From the NCBI GenBank assembly GCA_038746605.1, contig JBCDKM010000004.1:124001-188000 (forward strand): DNA of 64,000 nt, given 5' to 3'. How positions within the stretch are numbered: the first letter of the stretch is position 1; every line of letters starts with the position of its first letter. Below, piece by piece: positions 23,158-31,811 of this stretch. Under the pieces are notes generated by a model. The model searched no databases. It was not told the DNA's origin and saw nothing but the letters and a program-made list of their open reading frames with translations. This DNA comes from Rubricoccus sp038746605 (GTDB lineage: Bacteria; Bacteroidota; Rhodothermia; Rhodothermales; Rubricoccaceae). The translations under genes and the position numbers were made by a program.

Positions 23158-24039
23158 ATGCCCGCCCCTATCCTCGTCGTCGGCGAGGTGCTGTGGGACT
23201 CTCTGCCGTCCGGCCTCTTTCTGGGCGGCGCGTCCCACAACGTCGCCTGCCACCTCCACCAACTCGGCGTGGACGCCGTGCTCGCCTCGCGCGTGGGGGG
23301 CGACGCGCTCGGGCGCGAGGCCGTCCGCCGGGTCGCCGCACGAGGACTCTCCGCAGACCTCCTCCAAACCGATCCAGCGCTCCCCACCGGTTTCGTCCAC
23401 GTCGAGATGGAAGCGGGTGGGATCCCGGCCTACGACATCATGCGGCCCGCCGCCTGGGATGCCATCGCTGCGACTGAGGCGCTAGTGGAGGCCGCCAGCA
23501 GTGCCCGCGCCCTCGTCTTCGGCACCCTCGCGCAACGCGAGGAGACCTCGCGCCAGACCCTCCGCGCCCTCTGGAAGGTGGCCTCGCTCCACGTCTGCGA
23601 CATCAACCTCCGGCCTCCGTACGTCTCGCGCGAGGTGGTAGAGGCTAGCCTCCGCACCGCTGACCTCGCGAAGCTCAACGATGACGAGGTGGAGACCCTC
23701 GCCGGATGGTACGGCCTCGGTGACGACCTGGGCAGTGCCACACAGCGCCTCGCCGAGCAGTTCGAGATCGCGACCGTCTGCGTCACGCGCGGGCCCCGAG
23801 GCGCGCTGCTCCTTCGCGAGGGGGTTCTGTACGAGCACCCGGGCTACCCGGCCGCTGTGGCAGATACCGTCGGTGCTGGAGACGCGTTCTTAGCGGCCCT
23901 CCTCGCGGCTCTGCTGGACGATGTATCTGCCGCCGACGCCCTGGACCGCGCGAACCGACTCGGCGCCTTTGTCGCCGGGGCCCTCGGCGCCATCCCGCCG
24001 TACGATCCGGCCGCCGTCTTCGCGCCGACGCCCGCCTGA
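23158..24039 (+). CDS. PfkB-family carbohydrate kinase (probable fructokinase)
   Basis: A 293-residue ribokinase-superfamily kinase. ATG 23158 starts PAPILVVGEVLWDSLPSGLFLGGASHNVACHLHQLGVDAVLASRVGGD, with the substrate-binding GGA-x-N motif. The C-terminal VADTVGAGDAFLAALLAALL carries the catalytic Asp and anion hole. The stop overlaps the GH32 start by one base (TGATG). Pairing with a GH32 fructosidase and a LacI-type repressor points to fructose phosphorylation after fructoside hydrolysis. No transporter gene is adjacent. Confidence 0.88.
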   Translation: MPAPILVVGEVLWDSLPSGLFLGGASHNVACHLHQLGVDAVLASRVGGDALGREAVRRVAARGLSADLLQTDPALPTGFVHVEMEAGGIPAYDIMRPAAWDAIAATEALVEAASSARALVFGTLAQREETSRQTLRALWKVASLHVCDINLRPPYVSREVVEASLRTADLAKLNDDEVETLAGWYGLGDDLGSATQRLAEQFEIATVCVTRGPRGALLLREGVLYEHPGYPAAVADTVGAGDAFLAALLAALLDDVSAADALDRANRLGAFVAGALGAIPPYDPAAVFAPTPA

Positions 24040-25502
24040 TGCCTGACTCTTCTGTGGAGCGCTACCGCCCCGCGTTCCACTATACGCCTCGCCAGCACTT
24101 CGTCAACGACCCGAACGGGTGCGTCTACCTGGACGGCGAGTGGCACCTCTTCTACCAGCACAACCCGATCGGGACGGTTTGGGGCCACATGAGTTGGGGT
24201 CACGCCGTCTCGACCGACCTCGTGCACTGGGAGGAACTGCCCGTCGCCATCCCCGAGGCGGACGGAGTCATGGCCTTCTCTGGCTCGGCCGTCGTGGACC
24301 GCGAGAACACCGCCGGGTTCGGGCGCGACGCCCTCGTGTGCATCTACACCGGCCACAGCGAAGAGCGCAAGGTCCAGGACCAGCGCCTCGCGTACTCCAC
24401 CGACCGGGGCCGTACCTGGATGATCTACGAGGGTAATCCCGTCCTGGACGAGGGCCGCGAGCACTTCCGCGATCCCAAGGTCTTCTGGCACGAGGAGACC
24501 GCGCGATGGATCATGGCCGTCGTCCGTGCCGAGGACCTGATCCTCTGCTTCTACGCCTCGGACGATCTCAAGGCCTGGACGCTCCTCAGCACCTTCGGCG
24601 AGGCAGAGGATGGCACCTGCTGGGGCGTGCCAGGCGCCCCCAACTGGGAATGCCCGGACCTTTTCGAACTGGAGGTCGAGGGGGAGCCGGGCGAGTCGCG
24701 CTGGATCCTCAAGATCGACGTGGCGGACCGCGCGCTCGCGGGCGGCAGCGGCGGTCACTACCTCGTCGGTCACTTCGATGGCACCGCCTTCCACGCCGAG
24801 ACCCCGCCTGAGAAACTGCTCTGGCTGGATCACGGGCGCGATTTCTACGCCGGGCAGAGCTGGAACCATGCGCCCGGCGGCCGCCGTGTCTGGCTCGCCT
24901 GGATGAACAACTGGCGCTACGCGAACGTGACGCCCACAGACCCCTGGCGCGGCCAGTTCACCGCCCCTCGCGACCTCCGGCTCGTCCGTACGCCGCGAGT
25001 CCTCCGCCTGCGTCAGCGTCCCGCGCCCGAGATCGCCGCGCTTCGCGCCGAGGCCGCCGTGGAACGTGCGGACTGGACGCTCCCGCCCGGCGTCCACGAG
25101 GTGGACGCGAGCGGCGACGTGCTGGATATCGAGGCAGTGTTTGAGACGGGCAGCGCCTCACGAGTCGGGCTCCGCGTGCGCGAGGGCTCCGGCCAGACCA
25201 CTATCCTCGGCTACGACGTGACCTCGCGCCGGGCGTACCTGGACCGCATCGGGGCAGGCGAGCACGCCTTCCACGTCGAGTTCCCCGACGTACACACCGG
25301 CATCGTGCGGCAGGACGCTGAGGGCTGCGTCCGTCTTCGTGCGCTGGTGGACCGGTGCAGCGTAGAGGCGTTCTGGAATGACGGCGAGGCGATCTTCACG
25401 GACCTCGTCTTCCCGGACCCCTCCAGCCAGGGCATTCAGGTCTTCGCCGAGGGTGGCGAGGTGGTGCTCTGCTCGCTTCGCGTCTGGCCGCTCGCGCCGT
25501 AG
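24039..25502 (+). CDS. Glycoside hydrolase family 32 beta-fructosidase
   Basis: A 487-residue enzyme releasing fructose from sucrose or fructans. It has the five-bladed propeller motifs HFVNDPNGCVYLDGEWHLFYQHNP (nucleophile D24), FRDPKVFW (transition-state D145) and WECPDLF (acid/base E204), then a beta-sandwich C-terminal module ending VVLCSLRVWPLAP. There is no signal peptide, so action is probably cytoplasmic on imported sugar. It is translationally coupled to the kinase and ends 6 nt before a palindrome copy. Confidence 0.95.
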   Translation: MPDSSVERYRPAFHYTPRQHFVNDPNGCVYLDGEWHLFYQHNPIGTVWGHMSWGHAVSTDLVHWEELPVAIPEADGVMAFSGSAVVDRENTAGFGRDALVCIYTGHSEERKVQDQRLAYSTDRGRTWMIYEGNPVLDEGREHFRDPKVFWHEETARWIMAVVRAEDLILCFYASDDLKAWTLLSTFGEAEDGTCWGVPGAPNWECPDLFELEVEGEPGESRWILKIDVADRALAGGSGGHYLVGHFDGTAFHAETPPEKLLWLDHGRDFYAGQSWNHAPGGRRVWLAWMNNWRYANVTPTDPWRGQFTAPRDLRLVRTPRVLRLRQRPAPEIAALRAEAAVERADWTLPPGVHEVDASGDVLDIEAVFETGSASRVGLRVREGSGQTTILGYDVTSRRAYLDRIGAGEHAFHVEFPDVHTGIVRQDAEGCVRLRALVDRCSVEAFWNDGEAIFTDLVFPDPSSQGIQVFAEGGEVVLCSLRVWPLAP

Positions 25503-25508
25503 CTCCTC

Positions 25509-25528
25509 CCGCCTCGGCACCGAGGCGG
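25509..25528. repeat. 20-bp palindrome, 6 nt after the GH32 stop
   Basis: Perfect CCGCCTCGGCACCGAGGCGG with flanks that extend the dyad (CTCC...GGAG). It is followed 12 nt later by the stop of the converging lipoprotein gene. Confidence 0.95.
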
Positions 25529-25540
25529 GAGGGGGAGGAC

Positions 25541-26275
25541 CTACCAGATCACGTCCACGACGTTTGCGCCGTCCCGAAGCGCAACCTCGCGGGTCTCAGT
25601 CCGCGTGCCGTCCGAGACGACCACTGCCGCCATGCGACTGACGCGGACGCTGGCGAGTTCGTTGTTAACGTCGTCCGTGTGGACGAGCGGGGGCAGAGTC
25701 GGGTAGAGGCTGGGTGATGCCGTGCGGTCCTCCGTCCGAACCAGACCGGTGCCGTTCGTCACGCCGAGGAAGCGACGGATGCCGAGGGCTCCGCTCTCCA
25801 GCGCGCCCTCGCTGCGGATCAGTCCCCGCTCAGCGAACTCATCGCCGCGAGAGGCGCGAAGGCGGTAGATGCCACCCGGAAGCGGCAAGCCCGCCGGAAT
25901 CCCGGCTGTCGCGCTGATGGTGACAGCGAATCGTGCGGTCGGATCGCTGGAGAGGAGGTCCGTGTGCGAGAGAACGCTGCCCTCCAGATCGAAGATGTTG
26001 ACTTGGATCGGTCCCTCGCCGCGGGAGGCGACCGTGACGTCGGCGCCGAGGCCGTAGGGGTTGGGGTACGGCGTCGAGAGATCGAAGGTGGTGGCACTCG
26101 TCGGGGTCTGCGCGCTACCGGGCACGAGTTCCGTGTCGAGCGCGACGGTGAGGCCTGAGACGGGGCGCCCGTCGCTATCCTGGACGGAGACCGACAGGGA
26201 GAACGAATCGGTGCCTGCGGTATCGCACGAGGCGAGGAGAACGGCCAGAGAGAGGCCGAGGGCGAATCGGATCAA
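25541..26275 (-). CDS. Hypothetical lipoprotein with an FlgD/T9SS-like Ig segment
   Basis: A 244-residue protein. TTG at 26275 is the likely start, giving IRFALGLSLAVLLASC with lipobox LASC. After a strand resembling carboxypeptidase-regulatory domains (SLSVSVQDSDGRPVSGLTVALD) comes DLSTPYPNPYGLGADVTVASRGEGPIQVNIFDLEGSVLSHTDLL...LPGGIYRLRAS. This resembles the FlgD-Ig/type IX sorting fold (YPNP...V.DxxG..V.....GxYR), but it lies internally and not at the C-terminus. The protein is thus probably surface-anchored by lipid and not a T9SS cargo. Function unknown. Confidence 0.65.
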   Translation of the reverse strand: MIRFALGLSLAVLLASCDTAGTDSFSLSVSVQDSDGRPVSGLTVALDTELVPGSAQTPTSATTFDLSTPYPNPYGLGADVTVASRGEGPIQVNIFDLEGSVLSHTDLLSSDPTARFAVTISATAGIPAGLPLPGGIYRLRASRGDEFAERGLIRSEGALESGALGIRRFLGVTNGTGLVRTEDRTASPSLYPTLPPLVHTDDVNNELASVRVSRMAAVVVSDGTRTETREVALRDGANVVDVIW

Positions 26276-26377
26276 TGCCGGTCCGGCTGGTGAGGCGCCG
26301 ACGATACGGCGCGCTCGCGGCCTCCGATCAGCCGCGCACAACGTTCACGCACGGACGCGCGGGCGCTGTGGCTCCCC

Positions 26378-26397
26378 CCGCCTCGGTACCGAGGCGG
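26378..26397. repeat. 20-bp palindrome, 6 nt beyond the sspD-like stop
   Basis: Perfect CCGCCTCGGTACCGAGGCGG. On the minus strand it begins exactly 6 nt after the stop at 26404-26406. Confidence 0.95.
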
Positions 26398-26403
26398 GCG
26401 CGG

Positions 26404-27210
26404 TCAGAGGAAGCAGATGAGGCAGCCCTCGCGCTCCTCCTCGATCACGTCCATCCCGCCGAGCATCTCCACGAGGCGCGTCGCGCGCTTGGGGGCGTTC
26501 GCCTTCGCCTCCGCTTTGGCCTTGATCTCCGCGATCCGCTCCGGCCGCTCCAACTCCGCGAGGGATTCCGTCTGGCACCAGTAGAACGGCTCGCCACCCA
26601 CCACGCTTTCTTCCTCGTAGCGCTTCGCCTTCGCGAAGAGGTCCGGGTGGGCCTCGCGCAGCCGCACCCACTCGATCTTCTGCTGGTAGAAGCAGAAGTA
26701 GCAGCCGGAGCGCGAGCGGCCCCACTCCAGGTACGGCGGCATCCCGAGGCCGGACTCGTCGAGGATCCGCACGATGTCCTCGCGTACGAGGCCGTCATCG
26801 CGGAAGGGGTAGACAGGCGTGATGTTGGGCTTGGTGGAGATGTAGCCCTCGCGCACGCGCTCGTCCGCCCGCAGGCCGACGTAGTTGATGACCGGCTCAT
26901 CGCCGATGTACTCCTCCAGCGGGCGGAGCTTCATCATCTTGGTGCACCACCGCCGGTGGTTGGAGGGCAGCATCCCGCCGTAGACGATGAGCCAGTGCTC
27001 GAAGGGGTCCTCCAGGTTGTCCGTCGTGCGGACGATGGGGCGGCCGAGGAGCGCCTGGAGGCGGTCCAGGTAGTCGTACGTCTCGGGGAGCTCGTGGCCG
27101 GTGTCGTGGAAGACGTACTCCATCTCCGGGACGCGGTCGCGGAGGTACACGGCCAGTGCGGCGGAGTCTTTGCCGCCGGAGAGGCTGAGAATGTGGCGGG
27201 GCTCACTCAT
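26404..27210 (-). CDS. sspD: PAPS-reductase-family protein, probable phosphorothioation enzyme SspD
   Basis: A 268-residue ATP-pyrophosphatase. The PP-loop SGGKDSAAL (11-19) would activate DNA backbone or carrier for sulfur insertion. C89 (RRWCTKMMK) and C170/C173 (SGCYFCFYQQK) are placed as in DndC-type Fe-S proteins. An extra C263xxC266 sits at the extreme C-terminus (EGCLICFL). The start overlaps the ATPase gene's stop by 4 nt (ATGA). Together with an upstream ATPase and a DUF4007 gene this matches the SspB-SspC-SspD single-strand phosphorothioation operon. An sspA-type cysteine desulfurase is not in the window. An ordinary sulfonucleotide reductase role is less likely given the neighbours. 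Confidence 0.72.
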   Translation of the reverse strand: MSEPRHILSLSGGKDSAALAVYLRDRVPEMEYVFHDTGHELPETYDYLDRLQALLGRPIVRTTDNLEDPFEHWLIVYGGMLPSNHRRWCTKMMKLRPLEEYIGDEPVINYVGLRADERVREGYISTKPNITPVYPFRDDGLVREDIVRILDESGLGMPPYLEWGRSRSGCYFCFYQQKIEWVRLREAHPDLFAKAKRYEEESVVGGEPFYWCQTESLAELERPERIAEIKAKAEAKANAPKRATRLVEMLGGMDVIEEEREGCLICFL

Positions 27211-30200
27211 GCGTCGGCCTCGGCAGAGTCGGGGGCGGGATCAGAGAGGACACGCCCGAGAGCGCGAACGGCCGCGAGAAGTTCCACGCGGTCCATCTCG
27301 CGAAAGCGGGCCTCGGCCTGCTCCACGGCGTCGCCGAGGCGGGCACGGTCGGCCTCGCGGACCACGAGCACGCGCATGGCCTCGGTGCCGTCCGCCTCGG
27401 TCACGCCCACGCGGACGGCACCGAGTGCGGGGGCGGAGCCTGTGGTGAGCGCAGCCGAACCATCGCCCCCCGCTTCCATCCCAAAGACGGTGGCCTCGGT
27501 GCGGAGGAAGTGCGCGGTGCGGCGGTCCAGTTCGGCACCGAAGCGGGCCTCGTCGTCGTCCGTCCAGCGCTCCAGCGGCTTGGCGGTCACGAGCGCAGCG
27601 ACGGAGTCGAGCCAGCGGTCCATCGCGAGGCCGGAATCCGCGAGGCGTCCTGCAAAGGCTTTCAAATCACGGTCCTGCACGGCGCCGAGAACGGCGGAGG
27701 CGCGAGCACTCAGAGCACGCCGCGTGGCTTCGTCCATCGCGGGTCCCTCCGCCTCGGTGCTCAGGTCAAAGGACTCGGCTAGGCGAGCGCCGACGCGGGC
27801 GCGAAGCTCTGGCGTGGCGGCGCGGAGTTCGTCGAGCGTGGTCTGAAGGGCTCCGGCGAAGGCGACCGGGTCCGCCTCGGGAGCATCGAGGAGCGGGACG
27901 CCGCAGGCCTCGGGGAGGTCGGCGAAGAGGAGCGTGGCGGGCTCGCGGGCATCGAGGAGCGTCTCGCGGACGGCCTGCGCGGGAGCGGAGACGGTGCGCG
28001 TCGCGAGGGCGTACTCCGGCAACTCCGCGGCGAAGAGGCACAGCGGCGTGACGATGCCGAGCACGTCCAGGTCGCCCCCGCTCGGCCCGTCCTCGCCCAC
28101 GACGCGCCGCAGGTGCGCGAAGACATCGGCGCGGACGCCATCCACGGTGCAGCGCTGGAGCGCGAACCGCTCGGGCGCCTTGTCGAGCCGCTGGAAGTGC
28201 TCCGGCGTGACGCGCCGCACGAACGCCCCGTCCTCGTACATCGCGACCTCGCGCTCGTAGAGGCGGAGGAAGATGGCGAGCAGCAGATGCAGCAGCCCCT
28301 CGCGGACGCCGTAGGGCGGGGCTTTCAGCGCGGCGAAGAGATCGGGGACTGGCACCTTCGCGAGGTCGTCGCCGAGGGTCTCGCGCATAGCCCGGAGAAC
28401 GGGCCGAAGGTTCGTGGGGTCGTCGGCCTCGGCGGGGAGATGGAGGCCCCAGGCGCCCCCGGTCTCGCGGTGGAGGCGTCCGGCCTGAAGAATGGAGAGG
28501 TAGAGCGCCTTCTCTGGCGGGAAGGTGTCAGCGGGAAGACCGAGACGGGGGCGGTGGGACTGCGTCAGGATGGCCCCGACGAGCCGCATCCGGGCGGTCT
28601 TGGCGGCAGAACTCGGCTGCTCTCGGTTGATGAGTTCGTTCGCGATGCGCGGCGCCCGGTCGAAGATCTCGGCGCAGAGATCCGACACGTACGAGACGAC
28701 GGCGCGGCCTCCGCCCAGGCCCACGGACTCCCCGAGGCGGACCCAGTCGGCGTGGGCAGCGGCGTCTCCTTTGGTGAACGCGAGGACGCTGTCCAGGCGC
28801 CGGGCGAGGGCTTGCTGGGCTGCCTCCACCTGGCGTGAGGCTTCCTCGGCGGCGTAGGCGTCGTGCGTGAGTGCGGGCGTGTGGCGGACGACGTGGCGCC
28901 ACGCGGCGGTCTCTTCGAGCGCGTCGCGCAGGCCTGCGAGCGGGGGTGGGATGGCGACGAGCACGGCTGGATCCGTGACCGTGCGCGCGGCCTCGGTCGC
29001 CTCGGTGCGTTCGGGCTCGATATCGCAGAGGACGGTGAGCAGGAGGGCGTCCGAGTCCGTGGGGCGCTCGGCGTCGGTGAGGAGGCGCTCGGCGGTCGTG
29101 GCGCGGACCTCCACGTGCCGGAGCGCGCCCGTCTCGATGTAATGCCGACGCGCTACGATGGGCGCCGTCTCGCGCTCGTGGGCGAGGTAGCGGCCGACGT
29201 GTCCGATGGGCTCTAGCGTCTCGGCAGCCGTCCGGTACTCCCGTTCCAGATCTACGCTGGAGTGCGGCCAGAGGCAGACGCCGCCCCGCGCGCCCCGGTC
29301 AAACAGCACGCCGCGTGCCTGCAGCGCAGCGGCGGTTGCGGCCGCATCCACGGCCGTCCCGACGAACGCAGCGGGGAGCGCCTCGGGGGTGGCGAGGAGA
29401 CGGTCCGTGTTGAGCAGGTTCAGCAGGCCGACCGCCTTCAGCACCCGCAACTCGGCCTCGGTGCCTGGATACGTGTCGATCAGCGACGAGATGGCCGTCC
29501 AGTGGCTCCGCACGCTTCGCGCGGCGATCCGGTGTCCGTACGTCGCGGCGACGTAGTCGTAGAGTGCGTCCAGCCCGAAGAACGCGCCGACGTCGTGCGA
29601 CTCAGCGAACTCGCGGAGACCGTTGAGTTCAGGGCTCAGGAGAAAGCTGAAGAGCGAGCGCTCGTTCTGTCCGTAGAGGCGCGTCGCGCGGAGGAGGGCG
29701 GGGAGGGCGGTCGGGTGGAGAGGGTAGAGGGCGGCGGCCGTCTCGCGGAGGGACTCGGCGGAGGCGCCGGGGCCGTACCACCCCAGGCGGACGGCCTCGT
29801 CCATCGCGGCTCCGGCCGCCTCGGTGGCTGCATCGGGGAGGGCCGCGCGGTCCGTGCCGAGCGCACGGGCCGCCAACTCCGCGGTCTGTTCGAGGGGCGG
29901 ATCGAAGAGGATTTCCGAGAACCGCCCGGCGACTTTCGCCCACTCCTGCTGCGCGCTCCGGGTGAGGGTGTCCGCGTAGGCGGCGAACCCCTGGTGCAGA
30001 AAGCCGACGAGGACGAAGGGCGCGGAGCCGCTGCGGGCCGCCGCCTCGGCGAGGGTTTGGAGGAGGTGGATGTCCGCGCGGCCGGGATGGAGGGCGGCGT
30101 GTTCCAGAAACTTGCCCAACTCATCGATCGCGAGGAACAGCCCATCCCAGTTCTCGTGGGCTGCGGCTGCATCCAGCGTCTCGCCGAGCAAGCTCACGAT

Positions 30201-30647
30201 GTCGTGGTCGGTCCCGTCGAAGAGACCGGGTTCCTCCACGGGCGTCCCGAGGCGGGCACGGGCCGCGTCCAGGGCGCGCGCGAGGGCGGGCGCGAGGCCT
30301 TCTCGCGTGCCGGTCAGGAGGACGGGCAGCAGGCGCGGCCGGGGCGCGTCTCCGAGTACGTCTTCTACGGCCTGATTCAGCGCGAGGGGGAGTCCCTTCG
30401 TCTCGCCTGAGAAAGCGCGGGCGAGCGCGAGGCCGAACGAGGATTTGCCGGTCCCGTAATCGCCCGTCACGCGCCAGGCTCTCTGGAAGGAATCCGGGCG
30501 GAGAGAGGCTGCGATCCGCCGCACGGCGTCCGTGATGAACGGCGTGACGACGTATGCGTCGAGGGCGTCCGCACGGCCGAAGTCCCGCTCCAGGTTAGCG
30601 GTGCGGAGAAAGCGGGAGGGGGGACGAAGGAGATCGGAGGCGCGCAC
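27207..30647 (-). CDS. sspC: Large P-loop ATPase, probable phosphorothioation component SspC
   Basis: A 1146-residue protein with Walker A VTGDYGTGKSSFGLALARAF (GDYGTGKSS at 62-70) and Walker B LFLAIDELGKFLEH (170-183). A sensor-like FVLVGFLHQGF segment and a long, mostly helical C-terminal two-thirds without recognised domains follow. It is also reminiscent of large BREX-type ATPases. It is sandwiched between DUF4007 (1-nt gap) and a PAPS-reductase gene (4-nt overlap), so a single operon with coupled translation is clear. The SspC call rests on that order. The start is GTG 30647. Two palindrome-like single arms (e.g. GVTEADGTEAM) occur but were not counted as copies. Confidence 0.65.
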   Translation of the reverse strand: MRASDLLRPPSRFLRTANLERDFGRADALDAYVVTPFITDAVRRIAASLRPDSFQRAWRVTGDYGTGKSSFGLALARAFSGETKGLPLALNQAVEDVLGDAPRPRLLPVLLTGTREGLAPALARALDAARARLGTPVEEPGLFDGTDHDIVSLLGETLDAAAAHENWDGLFLAIDELGKFLEHAALHPGRADIHLLQTLAEAAARSGSAPFVLVGFLHQGFAAYADTLTRSAQQEWAKVAGRFSEILFDPPLEQTAELAARALGTDRAALPDAATEAAGAAMDEAVRLGWYGPGASAESLRETAAALYPLHPTALPALLRATRLYGQNERSLFSFLLSPELNGLREFAESHDVGAFFGLDALYDYVAATYGHRIAARSVRSHWTAISSLIDTYPGTEAELRVLKAVGLLNLLNTDRLLATPEALPAAFVGTAVDAAATAAALQARGVLFDRGARGGVCLWPHSSVDLEREYRTAAETLEPIGHVGRYLAHERETAPIVARRHYIETGALRHVEVRATTAERLLTDAERPTDSDALLLTVLCDIEPERTEATEAARTVTDPAVLVAIPPPLAGLRDALEETAAWRHVVRHTPALTHDAYAAEEASRQVEAAQQALARRLDSVLAFTKGDAAAHADWVRLGESVGLGGGRAVVSYVSDLCAEIFDRAPRIANELINREQPSSAAKTARMRLVGAILTQSHRPRLGLPADTFPPEKALYLSILQAGRLHRETGGAWGLHLPAEADDPTNLRPVLRAMRETLGDDLAKVPVPDLFAALKAPPYGVREGLLHLLLAIFLRLYEREVAMYEDGAFVRRVTPEHFQRLDKAPERFALQRCTVDGVRADVFAHLRRVVGEDGPSGGDLDVLGIVTPLCLFAAELPEYALATRTVSAPAQAVRETLLDAREPATLLFADLPEACGVPLLDAPEADPVAFAGALQTTLDELRAATPELRARVGARLAESFDLSTEAEGPAMDEATRRALSARASAVLGAVQDRDLKAFAGRLADSGLAMDRWLDSVAALVTAKPLERWTDDDEARFGAELDRRTAHFLRTEATVFGMEAGGDGSAALTTGSAPALGAVRVGVTEADGTEAMRVLVVREADRARLGDAVEQAEARFREMDRVELLAAVRALGRVLSDPAPDSAEADA

Positions 30648-30648
30648 G

Positions 30649-31593
30649 TCAGAGGGTGGGAGCGTAGATGCGCGCGAGGAGGTCGCTGAGCAGGGAGTCG
30701 TCCGAGAGATCCACCGAGGCGGACCGGGTCACCTGGGCGAGGGCGGCAGACTCGCGGTACGCGAACTGCCCGCCGGAGTCCGCCTCTATGGATTCGAGGC
30801 GGTCGCGCAGGTCGGCTTCGGGGAGCTTGAATACCTGTCCCGGGCTTCCGGGGTCCGTCGCCACGTTGCGGAAGGTCAGGCTGCGCTCATCGGGTAGCCG
30901 GGTCCGCCACATGTCTGCGAGGGCGTAGGCGAAGAGGGCGGCCGGGATCTCCGGTTTCGCCTCGCGCCGGAAAGCGTAGACGGGTTCGCGCTTCTTGCCT
31001 GCTGTCCGCTCCCCCACCTTGTCCAACAGGCCAAGCTCCACGAGCGGGCTGTCGAGATGATCCTCCCCGGCCCCGGCTCGTGTCCGCGTCGTACGTACGT
31101 AGGTCAGCATGAACACGTCGTAGTGCTGCCTGAGCGTCGTCTCTGAGTAGGTCCGGGAGCCGCCGTTCGCTGCAGCGATGAACTCGGGCAGGACCGAGCC
31201 CCGGACGATCTCCGGGCGATGCCAGTGGCCCAGCAGGAAATCCCAGGCGAAGAGCGCCGGGTCCGCCGTGGCGACGTGCCAGTGGAGGAGCCAGAGCGTG
31301 CGGATGTCCTCCAGGTAGGGATCAAAGCCATCGGCTCCGAAGACGGCCTCCCCGAACGACGTGACGCTGTACCCCTCGCCGGATTCTGGGCGCTCGATCA
31401 CGCGCATGGCCGTCGCCCAGAATTTGAGCGCACGGACCATGTTCTTGCCGATCCCGAGTGCCTCTACGGCGCGGTCCTCATCGTCCAGACCGGTAGGGTC
31501 GTCGGAGAGGAGGCGGTACGCTTTGGGGAGCCAGGGGTACCGGCAGGGGAACCACTCGTGCCCCGAGACTCGCTTGGTTTCAGAGACTCGCAT
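30649..31593 (-). CDS. sspB: DUF4007 protein, probable DNA nickase SspB
   Basis: A 314-residue DUF4007 protein. The diagnostic start SGHEWFPCRYPWLPKAYRLL and EALGIGKNMVRALKFWATAMRVIE are present, followed by TLWLLHWHVATADPALFAWDFLLGHW. In the described Ssp system the DUF4007 protein nicks DNA to allow sulfur incorporation (recalled family knowledge). It is first in the three-gene minus-strand operon and divergent from the patatin gene 218 bp away. TAGCTTCC (31599-31606) is a -7-like box only 5 nt before the ATG, again suggesting a leaderless mRNA. Confidence 0.75.
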   Translation of the reverse strand: MRVSETKRVSGHEWFPCRYPWLPKAYRLLSDDPTGLDDEDRAVEALGIGKNMVRALKFWATAMRVIERPESGEGYSVTSFGEAVFGADGFDPYLEDIRTLWLLHWHVATADPALFAWDFLLGHWHRPEIVRGSVLPEFIAAANGGSRTYSETTLRQHYDVFMLTYVRTTRTRAGAGEDHLDSPLVELGLLDKVGERTAGKKREPVYAFRREAKPEIPAALFAYALADMWRTRLPDERSLTFRNVATDPGSPGQVFKLPEADLRDRLESIEADSGGQFAYRESAALAQVTRSASVDLSDDSLLSDLLARIYAPTL

Positions 31594-31771
31594 GCGGCGG
31601 AAGCTACCGGCGCGGCGTTACTCGGGGGGCTGGAAGCCCACGTCTTCCTGAACGCTCTTCTGAAGCCGACACAGTCCGTCTCGGTGCTCCCGTGAAGGTA
31701 GCGAGGCGGGGAGGGGCGGCACGATGGACGCAGGAGCCGGGTGGCCCGGCTTCAGATCGACCCGGGCTCCG

Positions 31772-31779
31772 TACGTTCG
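31772..31779 (+). promoter_or_regulatory. Candidate -7 element (TACGTTCG) of the patatin gene
   Basis: TACGTTCG ends 32 nt before the ATG at 31812. No strong -33 box is visible. Confidence 0.35.
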
Positions 31780-31811
31780 GCGCAGACCTGCACGCGTATC
31801 TGTCTGCATCC

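Noticed and set aside
25541..26275. Type IX secretion cargo
   Set aside because: The YPNP/FlgD-like segment is internal and the protein has a lipobox, so a C-terminal sorting signal is not supported.
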